DNA of 9,533 nucleotides from Flavobacteriaceae bacterium (GTDB taxonomy: Bacteria; Bacteroidota; Bacteroidia; Flavobacteriales; Flavobacteriaceae). Below are positions 1 to 7,510 of this stretch, piece after piece. A model generated the notes under the pieces. That model was not told the DNA's origin and searched no databases. It saw only the letters and a program-made list of their open reading frames with translations. The stretch spans positions 1 to 9,533 of the forward strand of contig VMCW01000090.1 of assembly GCA_008081175.1 (NCBI GenBank). The letters run 5' to 3'. The translations under genes and the position numbers were made by a program. Each line of letters starts with the position of its first letter. Position 1 is the first letter of the stretch.

Positions 1-20
1 ACACCTCCAAAGGAATTAAA
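1..20 (-). other. In-frame continuation of rmuC beyond the TAG stop
   Basis: Read on the minus strand directly after the TAG at 21-23 and in the same frame, these bases encode F-N-S-F-G-G and the first two bases of a Val codon. This matches the RmuC family segment that normally follows K-T-E (F-G-K-F-G-G-V). The rest lies outside the window. It suggests the rmuC reading frame was originally open past this point. Confidence 0.6.
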
Positions 21-1124
21 CTATTTTTTTAAAGCGGCTAATAAATTCCAAACATCAATACTCCTTTTTTGTATGGCAAGCGTTTTGAATCCCATTTGTA
101 AGCTGTTTAACATGGCGGCGAGTGTTGTTGGACCCGTTACTACAATTTTATATTCTCGTTGAAGCATCGCAATCATATCTGGCTGGCGAACTACCTCAGC
201 AAAAAGACCCTCTACAGGGAGAAACATGATACCAAAGTCCGTAGTATGTGGCGGGTCAATGTATTTTTTTGCTATGTCTTTAGCGAATTTTTTTACCGCT
301 TGTAAAAGGGCTTTTTTAGAGAGCTCAACAGCAACGGCATCTCCAGCCTCGTATGCGTTTTGTAGGCGTACGTAATCTTCTTGTGGGAACTTTGCATCTA
401 TGGGTAAGAAAACAGCCTGATCGTTTGTTCCTCTACCAGGCAATTTGATAGCAAACTCTACCAGTGCATCGGAATCTTGCTTGGTTTTTACATTGGTTGC
501 GTATTGGTCGGGTGTCATGATTTCTTCCAGAATATTTCCCAACTGAATTTCTCCTAAGACACCTCTTGTTTTGACGTTACTCAATACCTTTTTTAAGTCT
601 CCTACTCCAGATGCAATGTTTTGCATTTCTCCTAGGCCTTTCTGAACTACTAACAACTGCTTAGTAACCATTTCGAAGGACTTTCCGAGACGTTCCTCCA
701 GGGTTTTATGTAGCTTTTCATCCACTGTTTCGCGCATTCGTTCCAGACGAAGTTCAGTGGTTTTAATCATTTCATCCTGTTTGGATTTCATCTGATCAAA
801 TTTTTCTTTTTGAAGGTTGTTGAATGTTTCAACATTTTTTGAAAAACTATCCTGAAAATCTTTCAGGGTAATGCGCAACTCTTCACGGTCTTCTTTTGCC
901 TTTCTATTTAAGGTTTCATTTAGCTGATCTATACTCTGTGTGAGTTCCTTTCTGTTTTCTTGTAAGTTCTTAGCTAGTTCCTCCCGATTCATCATGAATT
1001 CTTTTTGAAACTGACTGTGCAACACCTCTTCTAAAGCTCTTGTTTCAGTTTTTTTGGATCGGAGCAAAAGCAAGATTAAAAGAACACAACTGAAAAGGGA
1101 TAAAAGAAGAGAGAGGTATTCCAT
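21..1124 (-). CDS. rmuC: RmuC-family DNA recombination protein, C-terminally truncated by an in-frame TAG
   Basis: RmuC proteins are associated with limiting recombination and inversion at short inverted repeats. They carry a predicted nuclease-like core, but their biochemical activity is poorly defined. The 367-residue product has an N-terminal membrane anchor (about residues 3-21), then a long charged coiled coil (about 30-165), then the RmuC core. Recognisable core segments are R187-G-V-L-G-E-I-Q-L, the D243-A-K245 region, T294-T-D-F-G-I-M-F-L-P, and V329-T-G-P-T-T-L-A-A-M-L. The ATG at 1122-1124 is 50 bases after the PhoD-like gene, in the same direction, so it is probably the last visible gene of that transcript. 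Family members usually continue several dozen residues past this point. Here the frame is closed by TAG at 21-23 where a Glu codon is expected, so the gene may be a recent nonsense mutant or contain a sequencing error. Family assignment is secure; functionality of this copy is uncertain. Confidence 0.93.
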   Translation of the reverse strand: MEYLSLLLSLFSCVLLILLLLRSKKTETRALEEVLHSQFQKEFMMNREELAKNLQENRKELTQSIDQLNETLNRKAKEDREELRITLKDFQDSFSKNVETFNNLQKEKFDQMKSKQDEMIKTTELRLERMRETVDEKLHKTLEERLGKSFEMVTKQLLVVQKGLGEMQNIASGVGDLKKVLSNVKTRGVLGEIQLGNILEEIMTPDQYATNVKTKQDSDALVEFAIKLPGRGTNDQAVFLPIDAKFPQEDYVRLQNAYEAGDAVAVELSKKALLQAVKKFAKDIAKKYIDPPHTTDFGIMFLPVEGLFAEVVRQPDMIAMLQREYKIVVTGPTTLAAMLNSLQMGFKTLAIQKRSIDVWNLLAALKK

Positions 1125-1174
1125 AATTGTGGTATTGAGAGTTTAAAAATAAAGAAAGTCAAAAGAACTTAACC

Positions 1175-2176
1175 CTATTGGATAGGAATGTTTTGTTGAA
1201 AGCGAACAGCACCCTTATCGTCAAGGATTTGAAGTGCTACAATTCTGTTTTCCCAATCCCACTGAATCATACCAAAGTTGAGATGAGTCATAAGTGGACC
1301 TATTCGATAGGGGTTGTATTCCTCTTCTAAACCTTCGTAAGAGTGTGTCAACCCGCTTGAGGTAGCATCGTAAAGCCAATAATTTGGGCTAATTTGTCTA
1401 CTGGAAACTTCTGCAATATGTCTGTCACCACTCAAATATATTGGATTTCTAATTTTATTTTTTATCAGTAAATCAAAAAAACGCTGTTGCGCTTCAGGAA
1501 AGTTGGACCATTTTTCGTAAGCATGTTCAGAGGACAAAAGCTGAATTCCTCCTGCAAAAAGGGACACTACAGCATCGTTATTTTGAAGTTCTTTTTCCAA
1601 CCACTTCCACTGTTCTTCTCCCAAAAGACTTCCCAGATTTTTCTTATAACGTTGATTTGGGCTGGGATCTATTACATAAGGTTCTTTAAAATAGCGTACG
1701 TCTAGCAAATACAAACAGACTTTTTCTTCATTTTCTCCAAAGCAGTAACTTTGATAGGCTCCGGTTCTTCTTCTTGCAGGGTGTGCTTCTGGAAGATCCA
1801 AAAAATCAAAAAGCAACTCCCGGCTTTGTGCTTTTTTATCAAAGGCTCCACCTCCGTCATTTGTACCAAAGTCATGGTCATCCCATACCCCAAAAATAGC
1901 CGCTTGTTCACGAAGTTGTTTATAGGCAGGCAGGCTTTTTTGCAAGGTATATTTTTCTTCTAAATCCTGCATACTCTCTTCATCGGTATAGACAATATCT
2001 CCCAGCCACACCCATGCTTGCATTTGTTTTTGGGCTATCACCTCCCACATTTTAAGGTCTAAATCCGTCCGATTGCAAGAACCAAAACCTATTGCATCCA
2101 GACGTATATTGGACTGTATATCTTGAGCAGAGATTCCGTATGAGAAACACAGTAAAAAAATGAGAATTTTTTTCAT
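1175..2176 (-). CDS. PhoD-like alkaline phosphatase D family metallophosphatase, secreted
   Basis: The 333-residue product is a predicted exported phosphoesterase. Residues 1-17 form a Sec-type signal peptide ending I-S-A before Q18. Family motifs in order: F31-G-S-C-N, L58-G-D-I-V-Y, W98-D-D-H-D-F-G with N106 just after, L158-D-V-R-Y-F, and S249-G-D-R-H. C34, D60, Y63, D99-D100-H101, N106, D251 and H253 are the likely metal-site residues. In PhoD-type enzymes the dinuclear site hydrolyses phosphate mono- or diesters; the substrate here cannot be told. It is shorter than classical PhoD (about 500 residues), lacks the N-terminal PhoD_N domain and lacks a twin-arginine signal, as in many compact Bacteroidota homologues. 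It starts 12 bases after the PepSY gene stop and precedes rmuC by 50 bases, so it is probably co-transcribed with both. No C-terminal type IX sorting domain is seen, so a periplasmic location is likely. Its stop codon is TAG. Confidence 0.93.
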   Translation of the reverse strand: MKKILIFLLCFSYGISAQDIQSNIRLDAIGFGSCNRTDLDLKMWEVIAQKQMQAWVWLGDIVYTDEESMQDLEEKYTLQKSLPAYKQLREQAAIFGVWDDHDFGTNDGGGAFDKKAQSRELLFDFLDLPEAHPARRRTGAYQSYCFGENEEKVCLYLLDVRYFKEPYVIDPSPNQRYKKNLGSLLGEEQWKWLEKELQNNDAVVSLFAGGIQLLSSEHAYEKWSNFPEAQQRFFDLLIKNKIRNPIYLSGDRHIAEVSSRQISPNYWLYDATSSGLTHSYEGLEEEYNPYRIGPLMTHLNFGMIQWDWENRIVALQILDDKGAVRFQQNIPIQ

Positions 2177-2188
2177 TACAGGGTTATT

Positions 2189-2881
2189 TTATCGCTTTAT
2201 CATTTTTCGTAATGTAGGTGAGCTTGTTGCCCACAGCACAAAGCCACTCATTACCGTAAATACACCAAACAAAGAAAAAATACGTAACAATAGGTTGTTA
2301 AAATCATCACGCCCTTGGTAGTCCATAGTATGACCCATCCAAAGAAAGTCAAACCAACGCCAACTTTGGTGACGGACTTTTTTAAAAATCCCACTTTTAG
2401 CATCCACATAAGCTGTGAGTTTATCAGGGTGTTGGTAATGAATTGCATAGGCAGGTAGCTCCTGTTCCCTAAATTCATGGTGAGGATCTGTAGTTGTAAG
2501 GTACTCTACCTCGCTGACTTTCAATCCTTCAACTAAATTCAACTCTGCAATTCTCACTGCTTCATCCTCGGTGATTTGCTCTTTTATTTCACCGGTCTGC
2601 CCGTGGTATAGAACACGTTCGTTTACCCAATAATAAGGCTGGTCGTCTATTGTTACTAAGCGCAGTGTTACAATAGACTCAGGGATGCTGTCTATTGGGA
2701 CCCATTGAGAAAAAACCTTTTCCTTAGGCACTCTTCTAAACTGATCTCCGTGAATTTCATCGATATCGGTCCAACTAAAGTAAAGCCCAGAAACTGTCCA
2801 TGCCAAAAACTGTAGCCCTATAAACAAGCCTAAATAACGGTGTGTTTTACGTATACGTGAAGCGTTTACTCGATTAATCAA
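2189..2881 (-). CDS. PepSY domain-containing membrane protein, TTG start
   Basis: The 230-residue protein has two predicted transmembrane helices (about residues 17-36 and 197-218) enclosing an extracytoplasmic region. The segment from about 97 to 170 (G-E-I-K..T-E-D-E-A-V-R-I-A.., then T-A-Y-V-D-A-K-S-G) has the alternating pattern of a PepSY domain. Helix 1 is preceded by R11-K-T-H-R-Y-L-G, and a conserved-looking F178-L-W-M-G-H-T-M-D-Y stretch precedes helix 2, as in PepSY-associated TM proteins linked to iron or redox functions. Its function is not known. The start must be TTG at 2879-2881: the upstream in-frame stop TAA is at 2915-2917, there is no ATG or GTG between, and the first internal Met (residue 182) is far past the first helix. 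It sits 20 bases after the RimK-type gene and 12 before the phosphatase gene, consistent with an operon. Confidence 0.85.
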   Translation of the reverse strand: MINRVNASRIRKTHRYLGLFIGLQFLAWTVSGLYFSWTDIDEIHGDQFRRVPKEKVFSQWVPIDSIPESIVTLRLVTIDDQPYYWVNERVLYHGQTGEIKEQITEDEAVRIAELNLVEGLKVSEVEYLTTTDPHHEFREQELPAYAIHYQHPDKLTAYVDAKSGIFKKVRHQSWRWFDFLWMGHTMDYQGRDDFNNLLLRIFSLFGVFTVMSGFVLWATSSPTLRKMIKR

Positions 2882-2901
2882 TAGTGAAAATAATTTGGAG
2901 T

Positions 2902-4281
2902 TTAAGAATGGTGTTTAAACTTTAGTTTCTTTTCGATAGCGATAATCATCTCGTTGGCAATATTTTTCCCTGTAGCTGTTTCGATACCCTCCAGTCCGGG
3001 TGAGGAATTGACTTCCAGCAGTAAAGGTCCTTTGTTGGAGCGAATAATGTCTACACCGGCTACTGCTAGGTCTAAGATTTTAGCAGCCTTGACCGCTAGT
3101 TTCCTTTCTTCTGGGGTGATTTTTACTTTTTTTGCCACGCCTCCCATATGAATATTGGAGCGAAATTCTCCTTTTATCGCTGTCCGCTCAATGGCAGCTA
3201 CTACTTTGCCATTTACTACAAAACATCTAAGGTCTTTTCCTGCAGCTTCTTTGATGAATTCTTGTACCAGGATATTTGCCTGTAGACTTTTAAAAGCATT
3301 GATTACACTTTCTGCAGCTTTGTTGGTCTCAGCAGAAACGACTCCTTTTCCTTGTGCACTTTGGAGGAGCTTTATTATCAAGGGAGCGCCTCCTACCATA
3401 GAAATCAAATCTTTGGTATCTAGGGGTGATTTAGCAAAACCTGTAATTGGGATATTAATATTGTTGGCAGAAAAAAGCTGGCTTGAAAAAAGCTTATCTC
3501 GAGATTGGGAAATGGAGGTGTCTGAATTTAAACAGTACGTTCCAATAGAATTAAACTGACGTAATAAAGCACAACCGTAAAAAGTCATACTAGGGCGTAT
3601 TCTTGGAATGATTGCATCCAAATCGTTAATAATGCTACCCCCTCTGTAACGAATCTCTGGAGTGTCTGTGTCCAAGCGCATATAGCACTGTTGAATGTTG
3701 TAAAAACGCATTTCATGACCTCGTGCAGTTCCCGCTTCCATCAGGCGTTTGTTGCTGTACAAGCTCCGATCTGTTGCCAAAAGCCCTATATTCAATCCAG
3801 ATTTGCTATACATCAAATAACTGTACATCGATTTAAGCTCTTGATCAGTATAATTCCCCAACTGAAAAGTTTTGGAAGGATCGACCAAAAAACGATTTCT
3901 CATGGCCTCTCTTCCCAAAAGCATTCTAAAGTCCATCCCATCGCGATTGGCTAAAGTTAGCTCGATGTCAAAGGTGTGCTCTCCCAGTTGTATGGGTACC
4001 TTTATAACATATCTCTTTTCCGCTATGCCTGATGAACTTCTCACCAATCGCGTATCTACTATTTTGGCCTCACAATGAATGGAAAAACTAAGATTGTCCT
4101 GCAGAGGATGTACTTCAAACGACACCCAGGTAGCTCCTCCCTTTTTTATTCGATGTATATTTACTGCCTGAATAGATGAGGTTTTAGCTCCAGAGTCTAT
4201 TCTCGCTTTAACAGCTGGAATGTTAAGGGTCTTAAACTGACACCACTCTGCATTACCAAGTATAGTTTGTTCTTTACTCAT
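2902..4281 (-). CDS. RimK-type ATP-grasp ligase fused to N-terminal retropepsin-like (PF05618/RimB-like) domain
   Basis: This 459-residue protein joins two domains. Residues about 5-142 are the small domain annotated as 'ATP-dependent zinc protease' and now regarded as retropepsin-like. It shows the aspartyl-protease-like motif R27-I-D-S-G-A-K-T-S-S and L121-L-G-R-E-A-M. Residues about 163-455 are an ATP-grasp ligase of the RimK family: N164-I-G-L-L, ATP-binding K304 and the G-K-G loop at 311-313, Q340-E-F, R352, R367, D411 in A-G-V-D-I-I, and E423-V-N425 before S-S-P-G. The last three residues are the expected Mg-ATP ligands. RimK adds glutamates to the C-terminus of ribosomal protein S6; related enzymes modify other substrates, so the target here is inferred only. 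The ATG overlaps the preceding gene's stop in ATGA, implying translational coupling. No signal peptide is present, so it acts in the cytoplasm. Confidence 0.92.
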   Translation of the reverse strand: MSKEQTILGNAEWCQFKTLNIPAVKARIDSGAKTSSIQAVNIHRIKKGGATWVSFEVHPLQDNLSFSIHCEAKIVDTRLVRSSSGIAEKRYVIKVPIQLGEHTFDIELTLANRDGMDFRMLLGREAMRNRFLVDPSKTFQLGNYTDQELKSMYSYLMYSKSGLNIGLLATDRSLYSNKRLMEAGTARGHEMRFYNIQQCYMRLDTDTPEIRYRGGSIINDLDAIIPRIRPSMTFYGCALLRQFNSIGTYCLNSDTSISQSRDKLFSSQLFSANNINIPITGFAKSPLDTKDLISMVGGAPLIIKLLQSAQGKGVVSAETNKAAESVINAFKSLQANILVQEFIKEAAGKDLRCFVVNGKVVAAIERTAIKGEFRSNIHMGGVAKKVKITPEERKLAVKAAKILDLAVAGVDIIRSNKGPLLLEVNSSPGLEGIETATGKNIANEMIIAIEKKLKFKHHS

Positions 4282-7200
4282 AGGGATTCGTTGGGCACTG
4301 TAAAGATTAAAGCAGGTACTTGAGCGGTCTTAAAGGCTTCTTCAAAAGCTTTAAAATCTTCTTTTATGATTTGATTCAAAGCAGCGCGTTGTTCATTCCA
4401 TTGTAGTGTTAAATCCTCATGACGTTCCAGGGCACCTAGAGTCACTTCGGGATCTTCTGCATCGACAAATTCTTTTAAATACATCCACTCTGCATTGATT
4501 TTATTGTTAAAATTAATTACGTCTTGAAAGGTTTTTTGGTCGGGTTGAACCAGTTCTCTCTCCCAGCTCTTAAGCTTTTTGTCAATCGCTTGAGCTTGGT
4601 CAAGTAAGGAAGTATATTCCTCTCTTCCTTTCAATACCTCAAGGTAGTAATTGAGCTGTTTTTGTACTTGTCTCATTGCTGAAACCGATTGGTGTACACT
4701 ATAAATCGCCTTTTCAATTTGTGTGAGTAGCGCCTGCTGTTGTTCAAAGTCTTCCTGAGTAGCGGAGAGGTTTGGGTTGGGAAGAATAGTAAAGGATACT
4801 TCTTTTTCTTGATCAGAATAAGACAATCGTGCACTGTAATCACCGGGCGCTACTGTTGTTCCCGTATAACTTCCGTAAACAAAAACATTTTCTACGCTAG
4901 GCAAACTCGCTCTTCTCATATCCCAATGAAATCGATTAAAGCCTTCTTTCTTAGGTAATACTTGTTCTGGTGCTGGTCCCCCAGGCCAAGACTTTTGTTG
5001 TTTGTTCTTTTTAGAGGTATAGGAACGTAGTACCCGATCGCCTTGTAAAATATCCAAACGCACTTCTAAAGAATCAGATCCTTTGGGCAGGTAGTAGTCT
5101 AAGATAACACCATTTAAAGGGTTGGTCCCTTGGGTACTGTTTTTTGGTGTTGTTCTAGAAAAAATACGGTAATTCGTTTTTGGTGTAACTAAATGAAGCC
5201 CAGCGACCTTTTGCTGTTCTTGAATGGGGCTTAGGTCATCTAAAATCCAAAAAGCTCTCCCTGCAGTTGCGGCAATTAAATCGTTATCGCGAATGTATAG
5301 ATCGTTGATTGGAACTACAGGTAGGTTATTTTGAAAAGATTCCCAATTTTCACCATCATTGAAGGAAACATAAAAACCGGTTTCTGTCCCTGCATACAAC
5401 AAGCCGGGCACTTTAGGATCGGCACGAACCACACGAACGAAGTTGTGCGCTCCTGTAATACCTTCGGTGATCAACTCCCAGTTGGCTCCATAATCTTCCG
5501 TTTTAAACACGTACGGACTAAGGTCCATAAACTTGTAACGCATCAGTGTGATATAGGCAGTAGCTGGATGGTGAGGAGACACTTCTATGCTGTTGATAAT
5601 TCCTTCTTTTAATCCTTTAGGAGTGACATTTTTCCAGTTTTTACCTCCGTCTTGAGTGAGGTGAATTAAACCGTCATCACTTCCTGCCCATAACACCTCT
5701 GAGCTATGCGGTGAAGTGGCTAAACTCATCAGAGTGTTGTAATTTTCACCACCTGCTGCTTCGTTTGTAAATGGAGTTCCACCAGGGAGTTGTTGCGCTT
5801 TGTTATTTTTGGTCAAATCGGGGCTAATAACTTCCCAACTGATCCCTCCATCCTGAGTTTTAAAAACAACATTTCCTGCGTGATAAATGGTGTTAGGGTC
5901 TGAAGGAGCACTTAAAATGGGTGCATTCCAATTGAAGCGGTACTTGAAGGAACTCGGGACATTCCCTAAGGACAGTTCAGGATATTCTTTGATAGCCTTA
6001 GCCGATTGAGTAGGGCGATGCCATTTTTCAATGATCCCTTGATAGCAACCACCATAAACCACTTCGGGGTTTTCTGGATCAAAGGCCAAAAAAGCACTTT
6101 CACAACCTGAAACAGAGTACCAATCTTTCCAATCTATTCCCCCATCGCTGTCTCTACTTTTAATTCCTATAGCAGAATTATCCTGTTGCCCACCATAAAC
6201 ATGATAAGGCACTTGGGCATCAGCAATAACCCGATAAAATTGAGAAGTGGGTTGGTTTTGCTGTGTACTCCAGCTCGCTCCGCCATTGAGGGAAATGTTT
6301 GCTCCTCCGTCATTGGAATTGATCATTAATTGGTTGTTGTTAGGGTGAATCCACAGGTGGTGGTTGTCACCATGAGGAGTGCGTAAAGGCTGAAAAGTTT
6401 TCCCTTTATCAATAGATTTTAAAGCAGGCGCATTGAGTACATACACTAAATTCTCGTCTTGAGGATCTGCAAAAATCTCCATGTAGTACCAAGAACGGGT
6501 GACCGCAATTCGATCTTTATTTACTTGTTTCCATGTCGCTCCACTGTCGTCAGAACGATAAACGCCAGACTGACTTCCCTCTGCTTCTACGTTGACATAT
6601 ACTATTTTAGAATTGGCTCTAGACACTGAAATACCTGCTTTCCCAAACTCTTCGGGAAGTCCTTTTTCCAATTTTGTCCAGTCTTCACCACCATTAGTTG
6701 ATTTGTAAATGCCAGAACCTGGCCCTCCAGAGCGCATTTGCCAAGGTGTTCTCGCATGATCCCACATGGCAGCATATAAAATTCTTGGATTATTCATATC
6801 CATACTCAGTGAGGCAGCACCTACCCGATCATTTACATACAACACTTTTTCCCATGTAGTCCCACCATCGATCGTTTTATAAATGCCTCGCTCTTGACTG
6901 GGTCCGTATTGAGCCCCTTGTACAGCTACATAAAAAATGTCTGGGTTGGTAGGGTGAATTTGAATATTTGCTATGTGTCTGGATTGCTCCAAGCCCATGT
7001 ACTTCCATGTTGCTCCAGCATCTTCAGATTTGTATACTCCATCGCCCATAGAGGTCATCACACCGCGAGCGGCATGTTCTCCCATTCCCACAATTACTAC
7101 ATTGGGATCACTTTCGGAAACAGCTATAGCTCCTACGGTTCCTGTTTTAAAGAAACCATCGGATATGTTTTTCCACGCTAGTCCATAATCTTCTGTTTTC

Positions 7201-7427
7201 CAAACACCTCCACCAGTGCTGCCCATATAAAAAACATTGGGCTGCTTTACTACACCTGTTGAGGCTACACTACGTCCACCTCTAAAAGGTCCAATATTCC
7301 TCCAGTGCAAATTGTTGTATTGCAGGGCACTGGGAGCCTCATTTTTATTTGATTTTTTCTTTTTTTGACTGAAAGCTTGTGATGTACTAAAAAGTAAGAG
7401 TACAAATACGGGTATTAATTTTCTCAT
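4278..7427 (-). CDS. Large secreted Asp-box (BNR / VPS10-sortilin-like) beta-propeller protein
   Basis: The 1049-residue protein has a Sec signal peptide (residues 1-20, cleavage near A-F-S/Q), then a Lys-rich linker and the family-typical W42-R-N-I-G-P-F-R-G-G-R-S. I count about eleven Asp-box repeats of the form K-[ST]-x-D-x-G-x-x-W, at 77-85, 133-141, 184-192, 242-250, 291-299, 337-345, 379-386, 523-531, 590-598, 642-650 and 688-695. These indicate one or two beta-propellers spanning about 40-735. A beta-rich domain follows (about 770-885, with P861-G-D-Y), then a helical C-terminal region (about 887-1035). The length is normal for this common Bacteroidota family, often mislabelled glycosyl hydrolase; I see no catalytic evidence of sialidase activity. 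Binding or hydrolysis of peptides or glycans at the cell surface or periplasm is possible but unproven. There is no obvious type IX sorting domain at the C-terminus. Its TGA stop overlaps the RimK-type start. It probably begins the five-gene transcript running to rmuC, although the gene at 7511-8326 lies only 83 bases upstream. Confidence 0.92.
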   Translation of the reverse strand: MRKLIPVFVLLLFSTSQAFSQKKKKSNKNEAPSALQYNNLHWRNIGPFRGGRSVASTGVVKQPNVFYMGSTGGGVWKTEDYGLAWKNISDGFFKTGTVGAIAVSESDPNVVIVGMGEHAARGVMTSMGDGVYKSEDAGATWKYMGLEQSRHIANIQIHPTNPDIFYVAVQGAQYGPSQERGIYKTIDGGTTWEKVLYVNDRVGAASLSMDMNNPRILYAAMWDHARTPWQMRSGGPGSGIYKSTNGGEDWTKLEKGLPEEFGKAGISVSRANSKIVYVNVEAEGSQSGVYRSDDSGATWKQVNKDRIAVTRSWYYMEIFADPQDENLVYVLNAPALKSIDKGKTFQPLRTPHGDNHHLWIHPNNNQLMINSNDGGANISLNGGASWSTQQNQPTSQFYRVIADAQVPYHVYGGQQDNSAIGIKSRDSDGGIDWKDWYSVSGCESAFLAFDPENPEVVYGGCYQGIIEKWHRPTQSAKAIKEYPELSLGNVPSSFKYRFNWNAPILSAPSDPNTIYHAGNVVFKTQDGGISWEVISPDLTKNNKAQQLPGGTPFTNEAAGGENYNTLMSLATSPHSSEVLWAGSDDGLIHLTQDGGKNWKNVTPKGLKEGIINSIEVSPHHPATAYITLMRYKFMDLSPYVFKTEDYGANWELITEGITGAHNFVRVVRADPKVPGLLYAGTETGFYVSFNDGENWESFQNNLPVVPINDLYIRDNDLIAATAGRAFWILDDLSPIQEQQKVAGLHLVTPKTNYRIFSRTTPKNSTQGTNPLNGVILDYYLPKGSDSLEVRLDILQGDRVLRSYTSKKNKQQKSWPGGPAPEQVLPKKEGFNRFHWDMRRASLPSVENVFVYGSYTGTTVAPGDYSARLSYSDQEKEVSFTILPNPNLSATQEDFEQQQALLTQIEKAIYSVHQSVSAMRQVQKQLNYYLEVLKGREEYTSLLDQAQAIDKKLKSWERELVQPDQKTFQDVINFNNKINAEWMYLKEFVDAEDPEVTLGALERHEDLTLQWNEQRAALNQIIKEDFKAFEEAFKTAQVPALIFTVPNESL

Positions 7428-7510
7428 AATTTTACTTGGAAAAGAGCTTGATTCGTAAATATTTATTCACACAATTTAGGAAATAATTAGAAAGCTCGAG
7501 AAAAAAATAA

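Noticed and set aside
1174..1186. Small hairpin CCTAT-TGG-ATAGG over the stop codon of the phosphatase gene, followed on the transcript by U-rich sequence
   Set aside because: The stem is only five pairs, mostly A-T, with a 3-base loop, and the U tract is interrupted; too weak to call a terminator, and rmuC follows in the same direction.
3155..3559. 134-codon plus-strand frame opposite the RimK-type gene
   Set aside because: It lies entirely antisense to a clearly conserved ATP-grasp domain and its translation shows no recognisable domain.
4278..7427. Possible sialidase or glycosyl hydrolase function from the many Asp-boxes
   Set aside because: Asp-boxes are structural and occur in non-enzymatic propellers; I could not identify a sialidase-type arginine triad or F/Y-R-I-P motif.
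7428..7510. Search for a terminator or promoter in the 83-base gap upstream of the large propeller gene
   Set aside because: Only a six-base CTCGAG palindrome next to an A run is seen; there is no convincing stem-loop and no TAnnTTTG-type element at proper spacing.
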